Shown here in pieces: positions 35,503-44,742 of a stretch of DNA of 64,000 nt. A program made the position numbers and the translations under genes. The notes under the pieces are model-generated. The model saw nothing but the letters and a program-made list of their open reading frames with translations. It ran no database searches and was not told where the DNA came from. Origin of the DNA: Melioribacteraceae bacterium (GTDB taxonomy: Bacteria; Bacteroidota; Ignavibacteria; Ignavibacteriales; Melioribacteraceae); NCBI GenBank assembly GCA_030584085.1, contig CP129490.1, forward strand, positions 1,025,511 through 1,089,510. Direction: 5' to 3'. Positions within the stretch are counted from its first letter, which is position 1. Every line of letters starts with the position of its first letter.

Positions 35503-36375
35503 ATGCAGAAATTGAAAGAAGAAAAGTATATAGATTTTGGAGAACGGGGCAAATATAGTACCGCTAACAAACTAAATAATCTCACCGGTAAGGAATGGAT
35601 AAAGTTTACTAAATCATGGTTTGTTCATCGTCCGCCTCGAAGAAAAGAAGAAGAAATTTTACATCCTGCAAAATTTCCCGAATCATTAGTTAAGGAGTTT
35701 ATTGAGTTTTTCACGAAGGAAAATGAGTGGGTATTTGACCCATTTCTTGGTACAGGAAGTATGCTTATTGCTGCCGGAGAACTTCATAGAAATGGTATCG
35801 GTATTGAACTTCAAAAAAAATATTTTGAAACTGCTAAAAGAAGAATTGAGAAGAGTAAATATTCAACAACACTTCTACCGATTAAAGGTAATTCACTTTT
35901 AATCAAGGAATTGCTTACTAAAAATAAAATCAAACAGAACAAATTTGATTATACAATCACATCACCGCCTTATTGGAATCAACTAGAGCGAAATTCGATA
36001 AGACAAACAAAAAGAAAAAATAGTGGATTAGACACAAAATATTCATTCGATAATAACGACATTGGAAATGTCCCAGATTACAAAGAATTCCTTGAAACAC
36101 AAGCTAAGATTTTTGATCAAGTGTGGGATATCACAAAAGAAGGTGGTTACTTAACAATTATAACCAACAATGTTTATTTTGAAAAACAGCTTTATCCTTT
36201 GGCCTATGATACTGCCACATCGTTGACTAAAAGGGGGAAAAAAAGTTGGGTACTCAAAGATGAAAAGATTTGGTTGCAAGATGATAAACCATTGATTGCG
36301 CTTGGAGTTAATAATGCCTGGGTTGGTAACCGTCATCATCAATATTGTTTGATATTTAGGAAAGAAAATAAATAA
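35503..36375 (+). CDS. Orphan DNA methyltransferase, SPPY type (probably N4-cytosine)
   Basis: This is a solitary DNA methyltransferase. The SAM-binding motif I reads VFDPFLGTGSM (about 77-87) and the catalytic motif IV is TSPPYW (153-158). An S-P-P-Y tetrapeptide is typical of N4-cytosine enzymes, whereas N6-adenine enzymes usually have D/N-P-P-Y/F. Motif I precedes motif IV, unlike the usual beta order. I place the start at the ATG at 35503 after an AGG-containing site; the frame open from 35434 overlaps the receptor gene and adds a poor N-terminus. The protein has 290 residues. No restriction endonuclease, specificity subunit or Vsr is nearby. Confidence 0.82.
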   Translation: MQKLKEEKYIDFGERGKYSTANKLNNLTGKEWIKFTKSWFVHRPPRRKEEEILHPAKFPESLVKEFIEFFTKENEWVFDPFLGTGSMLIAAGELHRNGIGIELQKKYFETAKRRIEKSKYSTTLLPIKGNSLLIKELLTKNKIKQNKFDYTITSPPYWNQLERNSIRQTKRKNSGLDTKYSFDNNDIGNVPDYKEFLETQAKIFDQVWDITKEGGYLTIITNNVYFEKQLYPLAYDTATSLTKRGKKSWVLKDEKIWLQDDKPLIALGVNNAWVGNRHHQYCLIFRKENK

Positions 36376-37553
36376 TGCAGCAATACAAATCAGTAAGTGA
36401 ACTTACCGCATTAATTAGAGAAACTCTCGAACTTAACTTCGAATCTATCAGCGTTGAAGGAGAGATTTCGAATTTCAAAAAGCATGCCTCGGGTCATTGG
36501 TACTTTAGTTTAAAAGATTCCGGTGCACAGATAAGTTGTACAATGTGGAAAGGATTTAACAATCTTGTCTTTTTCACTCCAGAAGATGGAATGAAAATAA
36601 TTGTAAACGGAAAGATTTCCGTTTATCCGCCGCGGGGAAGTTATCAAATTGACGTTAGATCAATGAAACCTTCCGGTGTCGGAGAACTCCAAGCGGCATT
36701 TGAAAGATTAAAAAACAAACTTGCGGAAGAAGGATTATTTGATTCGGAATTCAAAAAACCAATTCCGGTTTTTCCATCTAAAATCGGAGTGATTACCGGA
36801 GCCGACAGCGCCGCTTACAGAGATATTTTAAATATTGCTCAACGAAGATATCCTTTAGCAGAGTTAATAATTGCACCAACTAAAGTTCAAGGTGATGGTG
36901 CAGCCGAATTAATTGTTAAAGCAATTGAAAGTTTTAACAAACTAGATGATATAGATACTCTAATTATCGCAAGAGGCGGTGGTTCATTAGAGGATTTATG
37001 GGCATTCAATGAAGAAATTGTTGCCCGATCAATATTTGGATCTAAAATTCCAATAGTGACCGGTATTGGACATGAAATTGATTTTACAATTGCCGATTTT
37101 GTTTCAGATTTACGTGCGCCGACACCATCGGCAGCCATTGAACTTTCAACGCCAAATAAAGATGACTTATTATTTTTGCTTGAAGAATACCGAGATGATT
37201 TTGAGGAAATAATTCTTCAAAAAATTTCCGATGGTAGTAAAGAAGTAAAGAATATCTTAACTTCATACGCCTTCAGAAATATGGAAAATAGAATTAATAA
37301 TGGTTTTCAAAAAGTTGATAATCTATACACAAGTTTTTCGAGAAGTATTCAGTTGCTTATTAATAACAAAATGCAGAGAATTTCACTCTTCGAAAAATCA
37401 GTTGAAAACTATGATATTGAAAAAACATTGAAGAAAGGTTTTACACTTATCAAACAGAACGGTAAATTTGTAAACCGTGCTCAAAAATTTTCAAATACGG
37501 AAACATTTCAAATCAAATTTTTTGACGACCAAATTGAGATAAAAAATGGCTAA
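36375..37553 (+). CDS. xseA: Exodeoxyribonuclease VII large subunit
   Basis: XseA is the catalytic subunit of ExoVII, which degrades single-stranded DNA. The OB-fold N-terminus (LELNFESISVEGEISNFKKHASGHWYFSLKDSGAQISCTMWKG, about 14-56) and the core motifs (FPSKIGVITGADSAAYRDIL; IIARGGGSLEDLWAFNEE; VTGIGHEIDFTIADFVSDLRAPTPSAAIEL) are intact. The C-terminal helical region is followed by the GFTLI end motif. The ATG overlaps the methyltransferase stop by one base (TAATG) and its 3' end overlaps xseB by eight bases. The 392-residue length is normal. Confidence 0.96.
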   Translation: MQQYKSVSELTALIRETLELNFESISVEGEISNFKKHASGHWYFSLKDSGAQISCTMWKGFNNLVFFTPEDGMKIIVNGKISVYPPRGSYQIDVRSMKPSGVGELQAAFERLKNKLAEEGLFDSEFKKPIPVFPSKIGVITGADSAAYRDILNIAQRRYPLAELIIAPTKVQGDGAAELIVKAIESFNKLDDIDTLIIARGGGSLEDLWAFNEEIVARSIFGSKIPIVTGIGHEIDFTIADFVSDLRAPTPSAAIELSTPNKDDLLFLLEEYRDDFEEIILQKISDGSKEVKNILTSYAFRNMENRINNGFQKVDNLYTSFSRSIQLLINNKMQRISLFEKSVENYDIEKTLKKGFTLIKQNGKFVNRAQKFSNTETFQIKFFDDQIEIKNG

Positions 37554-37767
37554 GAAAAAACAAACGGAATCATTCGAGAATTCTCTTAAAAGATTGGAAG
37601 AAATCTCTGAATTGCTTGAAAATGATGAGATTGGATTGGATGAATCAATAAAACTTTATGAAGAGGGAATTTTACTCTCAAAAATTTGTTATAGTAAGTT
37701 GAAAGATGCAGAACTAAAAATCACGGAATTAAAATCCCATTTTGAATCCAATTTGGGCGATGAGTAA
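37546..37767 (+). CDS. xseB: Exodeoxyribonuclease VII small subunit
   Basis: XseB is the small helical partner of XseA. The 73-residue protein shows the family pattern SFENSLKRLEEISELLENDEIGLDESIKLYEEGI...CYSKLKDAELKI, with the conserved LEExxxxL...GLDESIxxYEEG motif. It overlaps xseA by eight bases, as is usual for the pair, and dxs follows 17 bases later, an arrangement (xseA-xseB-dxs or ispA-dxs) common in many bacteria. Confidence 0.93.
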   Translation: MAKKKQTESFENSLKRLEEISELLENDEIGLDESIKLYEEGILLSKICYSKLKDAELKITELKSHFESNLGDE

Positions 37768-37784
37768 TAATTTGAGGTAAATTA

Positions 37785-39707
37785 ATGGTAGATCGATCGC
37801 AATATAATTATTTGTTTAATGTAGATTCTCCTAACGACATAAAAAACTTTTCAGTCCATGACTTAAAAGAACTTTGTTCTGAAATTCGTCAATACATGGT
37901 GGATGTAATTTCTCAAGTTGGTGGACATTTTGGCGGTGGACTCGGCTCTGTCGAACTGACAGTTGCGTTGCACAAAGTCTTTAACACTCCTAATGATTTA
38001 ATTGTTTGGGATACGGGTCATCAAGCTTACCCTCATAAAATTATTACTGGAAGACGTGATCAGCTTCATACAATTAGAAGATTTCATGGATTGAGCGGTT
38101 TCTTAAAAAGAACCGAAAGTGAATATGATGCTTTTGGTGCCGGACATGCTTCGACATCAATATCTGCTGCATTAGGTATGGCAACCGGCTCTGACTTGCT
38201 TAAGACTAACAAAAAAGTAATAGCCATAATTGGTGATGGTGCGATGACCGGTGGTATGGCTTATGAAGCAATGAATAACTCCGGTGTTCTTCAAAAGAAT
38301 TTGATTGTTGTACTTAATGATAACAATATGTCAATCGCTCCAAACGTTTGGCAAATCTCGAATTATTTCACAGAAATGATTTCTCATCCAGAGTATAATA
38401 GATTTAAAGGTGCAATATGGGATTTAACAGGTAAGCTTGATGACTTTGGTGATCGTTTAAGGAAAGTTGCTGCAAGGCTAGAATCCGGAATAAAATCTGT
38501 CATTACTCCAGGAATGCTTTTCGAAGCTCTTGGTTTCAGATATTTCGGACCTGTTAATGGGCATAATGTCGGTCAACTTGTTAAACTATTTGAGCACATT
38601 AAAGATTATAATGGTCCATTACTTGTACATGCAATAACCGAAAAAGGTAAAGGCTACAAACCGGCTGAAGGACATGTTCAGCGTTTACATGCCTCAACTC
38701 CATTTGATAAAATTACAGGTAAAGCAATAAAAAAAGGTGAAGGTGGTGCGCCTTCTTATACGGCAATTTTTGGTAATGCAATGGTTGAACTTGTAAAAGA
38801 CAATCCAAAAATTGTAGGCATTACCGCAGCTATGCCGGATGGAACAGGTATGGATAAATTACAAGCTGCATATCCGGAAAATTATTTTGATGTTGGAATT
38901 GCCGAGGAACACGCTGTTACATTTGCCGCGGGACTTGCAACGCAAGGTGTGATCCCGGTTGTTGCTATTTATTCCTCATTTTTACAAAGAGGTTTCGATC
39001 AAATAATTCATGATGTAGCACTTCAAAAATTAAAAGTGGTTTTTGCGTTAGATAGAGCCGGACTTGTTGGTGCCGATGGACCAACACATCATGGAACGTT
39101 TGATTTATCATATTTACGAATGATACCCGGTATGGTTATTATGGCACCAAAGGATGAACAAGAATTAAGAGACATGTTATATACTTCTGTTTCTGAAATT
39201 GACGGACCTTCTGCAATTCGTTATCCTAGAGGTAATGCACTTGGTGTTGAATTACGCGAAGGGTTCGAAAAAATTGTAATCGGTAAAGCTGAAACATTAG
39301 TAAAAGGCGAAGATGTCGCCTTACTTTCTGTCGGTAATATGGTTGAACACTCACTGAAAGCCTCCGAAAAACTCAAAGAAGAAGGTATTAACTCTGAAGT
39401 GATTAATATGAGATTTATAAAACCATTAGATACAAAACTATTGGATGATATTGCGTCTAGATTTGATAAGGTTGTTACAATTGAAGAAAATTCAATTGTG
39501 GGTGGATTTGGCTCCGGAGTTGTCGAATATTTCAACGATAAAAATTATAAAAACGATATTATCAGAATTGGTATTCCGGATACATTTATTGATCATGGAA
39601 CTCAGGCAGAGTTGCATAATCTTATTGGAATAGATGCAGATGGAATATTTGAAAAAGTAAAAGTATTTTGCAAGGGTAGTGGAATTAAACATGAGGTTGT
39701 TGCTTGA
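37785..39707 (+). CDS. dxs: 1-deoxy-D-xylulose-5-phosphate synthase
   Basis: Dxs condenses pyruvate and glyceraldehyde-3-phosphate to DXP, the first step of the MEP isoprenoid pathway and a precursor for thiamine and pyridoxal. The thiamine-diphosphate site is GDGAMTGGMAYEAMNNSG near 149-166. The central His/Glu region FDVGIAEEHAVTFAAGLATQG and the DRAGLVGADGPTHHGTFDLSYLRMIPG block are intact. The 640-residue length is normal. The stop TGA overlaps the following gene's TTG start by two bases. Confidence 0.97.
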   Translation: MVDRSQYNYLFNVDSPNDIKNFSVHDLKELCSEIRQYMVDVISQVGGHFGGGLGSVELTVALHKVFNTPNDLIVWDTGHQAYPHKIITGRRDQLHTIRRFHGLSGFLKRTESEYDAFGAGHASTSISAALGMATGSDLLKTNKKVIAIIGDGAMTGGMAYEAMNNSGVLQKNLIVVLNDNNMSIAPNVWQISNYFTEMISHPEYNRFKGAIWDLTGKLDDFGDRLRKVAARLESGIKSVITPGMLFEALGFRYFGPVNGHNVGQLVKLFEHIKDYNGPLLVHAITEKGKGYKPAEGHVQRLHASTPFDKITGKAIKKGEGGAPSYTAIFGNAMVELVKDNPKIVGITAAMPDGTGMDKLQAAYPENYFDVGIAEEHAVTFAAGLATQGVIPVVAIYSSFLQRGFDQIIHDVALQKLKVVFALDRAGLVGADGPTHHGTFDLSYLRMIPGMVIMAPKDEQELRDMLYTSVSEIDGPSAIRYPRGNALGVELREGFEKIVIGKAETLVKGEDVALLSVGNMVEHSLKASEKLKEEGINSEVINMRFIKPLDTKLLDDIASRFDKVVTIEENSIVGGFGSGVVEYFNDKNYKNDIIRIGIPDTFIDHGTQAELHNLIGIDADGIFEKVKVFCKGSGIKHEVVA

Positions 39708-40705
39708 ATAATTCGACAAAATTTGCTGTTATCGGTTTAGGAGGTATAGCACAGTTAGTCCATCTCCCAATACTGTCAAAATTGAAGGACGTTGAAATTG
39801 TTTCAGTTGCTGAAGTTAATAAGAATCGCTTAAATTCTGTTGCAGAAAAATTCGGTATAAAAAATAAATTTACCGATTATAAGGAACTTATTGCTAAATC
39901 AGATTTTGATGCTGCAATTATTGCGACACCAACAAATACACATCCCGATATAGCAAACGATTTTATCAAAGCCGGTAAAGATCTCTTAATTGAAAAACCC
40001 ATCGCTAGAACTTTCGCAGAAGCTAAACGTATTCATGAATTTGCCGAAAAGCATAAACGCAAAGTCATGGTTGGTATGAATCTTCGATTCCGACCGGATA
40101 CTATGCTTCTCAAGAGCTTAATCAACAATGGTGAGTTAGGAGATATTTTTTATATAAAATGCAGTTGGTTAAGAAAACAAAGCAGTGAGCAAAAATGGTT
40201 TCTTAAAAAGAGTGAAGCCGGAGGTGGAGTTATACTTGACCTTGGTATTAACTTGTTCGATTTAGCACTATGGTTAATTGATTTCCCGGAAGTAATTTCG
40301 GTATCGGTAAAGCAGTTTTATCATAATACAAAAAATGTTGAAGATTCTTCTGTCGGTTTCATCAGACTTAAAAATGAAACCGTTATCAATTTTGATGTAA
40401 GTTGGAGCTTGCATTCCGAATCGGATGGTCTTAATTTAACTACATATGGTTCTGAAGGTACTGCTCACTTGAATCCGCTTATAGCTTATAGACGTGTTGC
40501 TTCTAATCAAATTGATTTAACTTCACGAATATCCGGATCAAAAAATTTATTTAGAAAGTCCTTCGAAAATGAATTGAAACATTTTGTAGGTGTACTGAAA
40601 GGGAATTTCCCAATTATATCCTCCAGTGCAGATGCATTAAAAAGAATGAAACTTATTGAAGCCCTATATCAATCGGCAGAGAAAAATAAAGAAATACGAG
40701 TTTAG
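39704..40705 (+). CDS. Gfo/Idh/MocA-family oxidoreductase
   Basis: This is an NAD(P)-dependent dehydrogenase or reductase. The N-terminal Rossmann domain (FAVIGLGGIAQLVHLPILSKL, ATPTNTHPDIANDFIKAGKDLLIEKPIA, about 7-100) has the family E-K-P motif, and the C-terminal domain has the AGGGVILDLGINLFDLALWL catalytic-face segment near 168-190. The substrate is unknown; related proteins act on sugars, inositol or biliverdin. The start is TTG at 39704 overlapping the dxs stop, with GAGG about 8 bases upstream. The response-regulator gene follows five bases later. Confidence 0.85.
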   Translation: MNNSTKFAVIGLGGIAQLVHLPILSKLKDVEIVSVAEVNKNRLNSVAEKFGIKNKFTDYKELIAKSDFDAAIIATPTNTHPDIANDFIKAGKDLLIEKPIARTFAEAKRIHEFAEKHKRKVMVGMNLRFRPDTMLLKSLINNGELGDIFYIKCSWLRKQSSEQKWFLKKSEAGGGVILDLGINLFDLALWLIDFPEVISVSVKQFYHNTKNVEDSSVGFIRLKNETVINFDVSWSLHSESDGLNLTTYGSEGTAHLNPLIAYRRVASNQIDLTSRISGSKNLFRKSFENELKHFVGVLKGNFPIISSSADALKRMKLIEALYQSAEKNKEIRV

Positions 40706-40710
40706 ATAGA

Positions 40711-41388
40711 ATGAACAATACAATTCTAATTGTTGATGACGAGAAGGACATTGTTGAATTTTTAGAATATAACCTTCGCAATGAAGGCTTCAAAGTTATT
40801 ACTGCTCATAATGGTGAGGAAGCTTTAACAAAACTTCCAGAGAAACCCGACCTAATAATTTTGGATGTATTAATGCCAAAGATGGACGGCTATATTACTT
40901 GTGAAAGAATTCGTGAGCTTCCTGAATTTAAGAAAACACCTGTGCTTTTCCTTACGGCAAAATCAAGTGAAGTTGATGAAGTAAAGGGATTGAATCTTGG
41001 TGCCGATGATTATATTATCAAACCTATTTCAATTAAGAAACTTGTTGCAAGAGTAAAATCAAATTTAAGAAAAGCGGGAAGTTTGATCGGAGGTAATATT
41101 AAAATTGGTCCCTTGGTAATTGATCGAGATCAATACATTGTAAAACTTGAAGGAGAATCAATTATTCTTCCTAAAAAAGAATTTGAAATTCTTGCTTATT
41201 TAGCTTCGCAACCCGGTAAAGTTTTCCCTCGTGAAAAGATTTTATCTGATGTTTGGGGAAACGATGTTTTTGTCGTAGAAAGAACGATTGATGTTCACGT
41301 TCGAAAGATAAGAGAGAAGTTAAATGATTTTGCTGACTTGATTGAAACAGTAAAAGGTGTTGGTTACCGGTTTAAAAATGTGGAATAA
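40711..41388 (+). CDS. Two-component response regulator, OmpR/PhoB family
   Basis: This is a DNA-binding response regulator. The receiver domain (1-120) has the acidic pocket Asp9/Asp10, the phosphoacceptor Asp52 in LIILDVLMPKMDG, the switch Thr in FLTAK and the conserved Lys in DDYIIKPIS. The C-terminal winged-helix domain (about 130-225) ends with the PhoB-type EILAYLASQPGKVFPREKIL...VERTIDVHVRKIREKL...VKGVGYRF. It lies five bases after the Gfo/Idh gene and overlaps the sensor kinase gene. The stimulus and targets are not known; the PhoB likeness is not enough to assume phosphate control. Confidence 0.92.
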   Translation: MNNTILIVDDEKDIVEFLEYNLRNEGFKVITAHNGEEALTKLPEKPDLIILDVLMPKMDGYITCERIRELPEFKKTPVLFLTAKSSEVDEVKGLNLGADDYIIKPISIKKLVARVKSNLRKAGSLIGGNIKIGPLVIDRDQYIVKLEGESIILPKKEFEILAYLASQPGKVFPREKILSDVWGNDVFVVERTIDVHVRKIREKLNDFADLIETVKGVGYRFKNVE

Positions 41389-42409
41389 TTTTTTACAAAA
41401 TTTCGTATCAGCTCGTATATATTTTTATCATGTCTTTCTCATATCTGCAGCATTCCTTATAATTTTCTTAATATTCTTTAATCATGATCTTGCAATTTTC
41501 CTCACATTACTTCTTTCGGTATTTATATTCTCTGTAATACTTTTGTACTTTATTGGTAGTAAACGCCGAATGGAAATTACAGAAATCCGATCGATTATCA
41601 GATCTATTCGTAAAAGTGAATTCGATTCGGCAAATGAGATAAGACTTAGTAGAAGTTTAGAGGGTCTTGAAGACGAAATTAAAAAGATGTTTTTGAAAAC
41701 TAGAAGCGATATTGAAAATCTCAAAAAATTAGAACAAGTGAGAACGGAATTTTTAGGAAACGTATCGCATGAATTAAGAACTCCAATTTTTGGAATACAG
41801 GGATATTTAGAAACATTACTTAACGGCGCACTCAATGATCAAAACGTTAACAGAAATTTCTTACAAAAAGCTGCTAATCATGCGGAACATCTAAATAATT
41901 TATTGAATGATCTGATCGATATATCGATGATAGAATCCGGCCAAATGAGGATGAGTTTTCAATTTTTTTCCATTAAAGAATTTCTTGAACCAATAGTAAA
42001 CGAAATGCGACATAGAGCTCATAGAAAAGGTTTGGAATTAATACTGAGCGAAATAAGACCAAATCTTCAAGTATTTGGTGATAAAACCCGATTGCGGCAG
42101 GTTATGACAAATTTAATCTCAAATGCTATAAAATATACGGATTCCGGCTCTGTGGTTGTTGGAGCAGAGGAATATCCCAAAGCTGCTCATCTTTTTGTAC
42201 AAGATACAGGCATTGGGATAGAAGAAAGTGATATTAATCGCATTTTTGAAAGATTTTTTAGGGTTGATCGGGTCAGATCCAGGTCAATTGGAGGAACCGG
42301 GCTTGGATTGGCAATTGTTAAACACATTTTGGAAGCACACGGTACAAAGATTGAAGTTAAAAGTGAATTAGAAAAAGGGAGCAAATTCTCATTTTCTCTT
42401 AAAAAATAG
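41378..42409 (+). CDS. Sensor histidine kinase, PhoR-like
   Basis: This is the membrane sensor kinase partner of the response regulator just upstream. Residues 1-65 contain two membrane helices with almost no extracytoplasmic loop. They are followed by a short linker, the HisKA domain with the phosphorylated His in FLGNVSHELRTPIFGIQGYLE near 120-140, and a HATPase_c domain with NLISNAIKYTD (N box), DTGIGI (G1), FERFFRVDR and GTGLGLAIVKHI (G2). I take ATG 41378 (MWNNFLQNFV) as the start, overlapping the regulator gene by 11 bases. The lack of a sensor domain suggests sensing within or through the membrane. Confidence 0.88.
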   Translation: MWNNFLQNFVSARIYFYHVFLISAAFLIIFLIFFNHDLAIFLTLLLSVFIFSVILLYFIGSKRRMEITEIRSIIRSIRKSEFDSANEIRLSRSLEGLEDEIKKMFLKTRSDIENLKKLEQVRTEFLGNVSHELRTPIFGIQGYLETLLNGALNDQNVNRNFLQKAANHAEHLNNLLNDLIDISMIESGQMRMSFQFFSIKEFLEPIVNEMRHRAHRKGLELILSEIRPNLQVFGDKTRLRQVMTNLISNAIKYTDSGSVVVGAEEYPKAAHLFVQDTGIGIEESDINRIFERFFRVDRVRSRSIGGTGLGLAIVKHILEAHGTKIEVKSELEKGSKFSFSLKK

Positions 42410-42444
42410 TACTCCATAAAATAAACATTACCCAAAATTTCTTA

Positions 42445-42473
42445 TTGCGTAATTATAGATGAATAATTATATT
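42445..42473 (+). promoter_or_regulatory. Possible sigma70-type promoter of rplU-rpmA
   Basis: TTGCGT (42445-42450) and TATATT (42468-42473) are separated by 17 bases, a standard spacing, and lie 36 bases before the rplU ATG. This is pattern only. The 99-base spacer between the kinase stop and rplU shows no obvious r-protein leader fold. Confidence 0.35.
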
Positions 42474-42508
42474 TAAGGCTCTTGTTTAGAGGAATTGGAG
42501 GAAAACAA

Positions 42509-42817
42509 ATGTTTGCAGTTGTAAATATAGCAGGTGAACAGTTCAAAGTAACTGAAAACACCAAATACTATGTTCCAAGGTTAGAAGGCGATGTTAATAG
42601 TGAAGTTTCTTTCGATGAAATTTTGCTTCTCTCCGATGGAAAGAAAACCGAAGTAGGAGCACCTACAATAAACGGAAAGAAAGTTCAAGCGAAAATTCTT
42701 GAACACCTTAAAGATGATAAAGTAATAGTATTTAAGAAAAAAAGAAGAAAATCTTACAGAAGATTTAACGGACACAGACAACAACTTACTAGAATTGAAG
42801 TTACAAAAATCGGATAA
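42509..42817 (+). CDS. rplU: 50S ribosomal protein L21
   Basis: L21 binds 23S rRNA in the large subunit. The 102-residue sequence [17 protein letters not shown]... with ...[31 protein letters not shown] is the complete family, including the basic RNA-binding C-terminus. The start is at 42509 with a TTGGAGGAAAAC Shine-Dalgarno; the frame open from 42482 adds nothing conserved. It is followed by rpmA, the standard rplU-rpmA pair. Confidence 0.97.
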   Translation: MFAVVNIAGEQFKVTENTKYYVPRLEGDVNSEVSFDEILLLSDGKKTEVGAPTINGKKVQAKILEHLKDDKVIVFKKKRRKSYRRFNGHRQQLTRIEVTKIG

Positions 42818-42831
42818 TATCCGGAGGTATC

Positions 42832-43095
42832 ATGGCACATAAAAAAGGTCAAGGTTCATCAAGAAACGGTCGTGACAGTAATCCGCAGTATTTAGGTGTT
42901 AAAACTGCCGGTGGTCAAAGAATTACAGCTGGTTCAATTATCGTTCGTCAGCGTGGTACAAAGTTCCATCCCGGATTGAATGTTATGAAAGGTAAAGACG
43001 ATACATTATTTGCTACAATTGACGGCTTTGTAAAATTTGAAACAAAAAGAAATGATCGAAAATTTGTAAATGTTTTTGCTGAAAACGTAAATTAA
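42832..43095 (+). CDS. rpmA: 50S ribosomal protein L27
   Basis: L27 reaches the peptidyl-transferase centre through its N-terminal tail. The sequence [29 protein letters not shown] is the normal bacterial form without the N-terminal propeptide that needs cleavage in Firmicutes. The 87-residue length is usual. It follows rplU by 14 bases with a GGAGG Shine-Dalgarno and is closed by a terminator. Confidence 0.98.
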   Translation: MAHKKGQGSSRNGRDSNPQYLGVKTAGGQRITAGSIIVRQRGTKFHPGLNVMKGKDDTLFATIDGFVKFETKRNDRKFVNVFAENVN

Positions 43096-43114
43096 TTCTT
43101 GATAAATTTTTAAT

Positions 43115-43143
43115 AAAAAACCCTCCGATCAGGAGGGTTTTTT
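43115..43143. terminator. Bidirectional terminator between rpmA and mdh
   Basis: AAAAAACCCTCC and GGAGGGTTTTTT form a strong stem with a 5-base loop. It has a T-run on the plus strand and an A-run in front that is a T-run on the minus strand, so it can end both rplU-rpmA and the convergent mdh transcript. Confidence 0.92.
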
Positions 43144-43168
43144 ATTTTAAACCAATTTTACAAATCTA

Positions 43169-44137
<969 letters not shown>

Positions 44138-44244
44138 TTACTCCTTCTAATTAGAATTTTAGCTTTGTTTAAAATATATGAAAAGATTAATTCAAATATC
44201 ATGAAGTGATTTGCAGATTAGAATACCGGACGTCCTGTTTTATA

Positions 44245-44655
44245 TCAGTTCAAATTTATTTCAAGAATTATTTCTGTTCCATCAGGAGTAAAATTGAATC
44301 TAAGATCATCGAGAAGAGAACGCATGATATGAACACCTCTTCCACTGTCCTTTAAAATATTTTCCGGTTTTGTGGGGTCGGGTATTAAAGCGGGATCAAA
44401 ACCCTCGCCTTGATCTTTTAGGATAACGACCATTTTTTTATCATCAGCATTAACAGTGATAAATACCATTTTTGATTTATCATTTTTATTACCGTGTTTC
44501 ATGCTGTTTGAAATTGCTTCGGCAACCGCTAAAGCAATATTATTGTACTTGTCCTCATTTAATCCGGCAGTTTCAGCAGCTTGCAATACTAGTTCTTCAA
44601 CCTCCGGCATTAAGTCCGGATCACTCGGTATAGCTTTTGTGAGGATTGTTTTCAA
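44245..44655 (-). CDS. RsbW-like serine kinase / anti-sigma ATP-binding protein
   Basis: This is a 136-residue stand-alone HATPase_c_2 domain protein. The GHKL motifs are present: IALAVAEAISNSMKHGNKNDKSK (N box), LKDQGEGFDP (G1), and SGRGVHIMRSLLDD (G2). It resembles the anti-sigma or anti-anti-sigma regulatory kinases RsbW/SpoIIAB/BtrW. The start is TTG at 44655 with AGGAG five bases upstream. No sigma factor, STAS anti-anti-sigma or PP2C phosphatase gene is beside it, so its partners must lie elsewhere. Confidence 0.85.
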   Translation of the reverse strand: MKTILTKAIPSDPDLMPEVEELVLQAAETAGLNEDKYNNIALAVAEAISNSMKHGNKNDKSKMVFITVNADDKKMVVILKDQGEGFDPALIPDPTKPENILKDSGRGVHIMRSLLDDLRFNFTPDGTEIILEINLN

Positions 44656-44742
44656 TTAATCTCCTGCTACGGTCTTTATTGATTTTAATTTTGGTAAAAA
44701 TATAAATTTGTTACTACTCAAATCAAGCTAATAGATATAATT

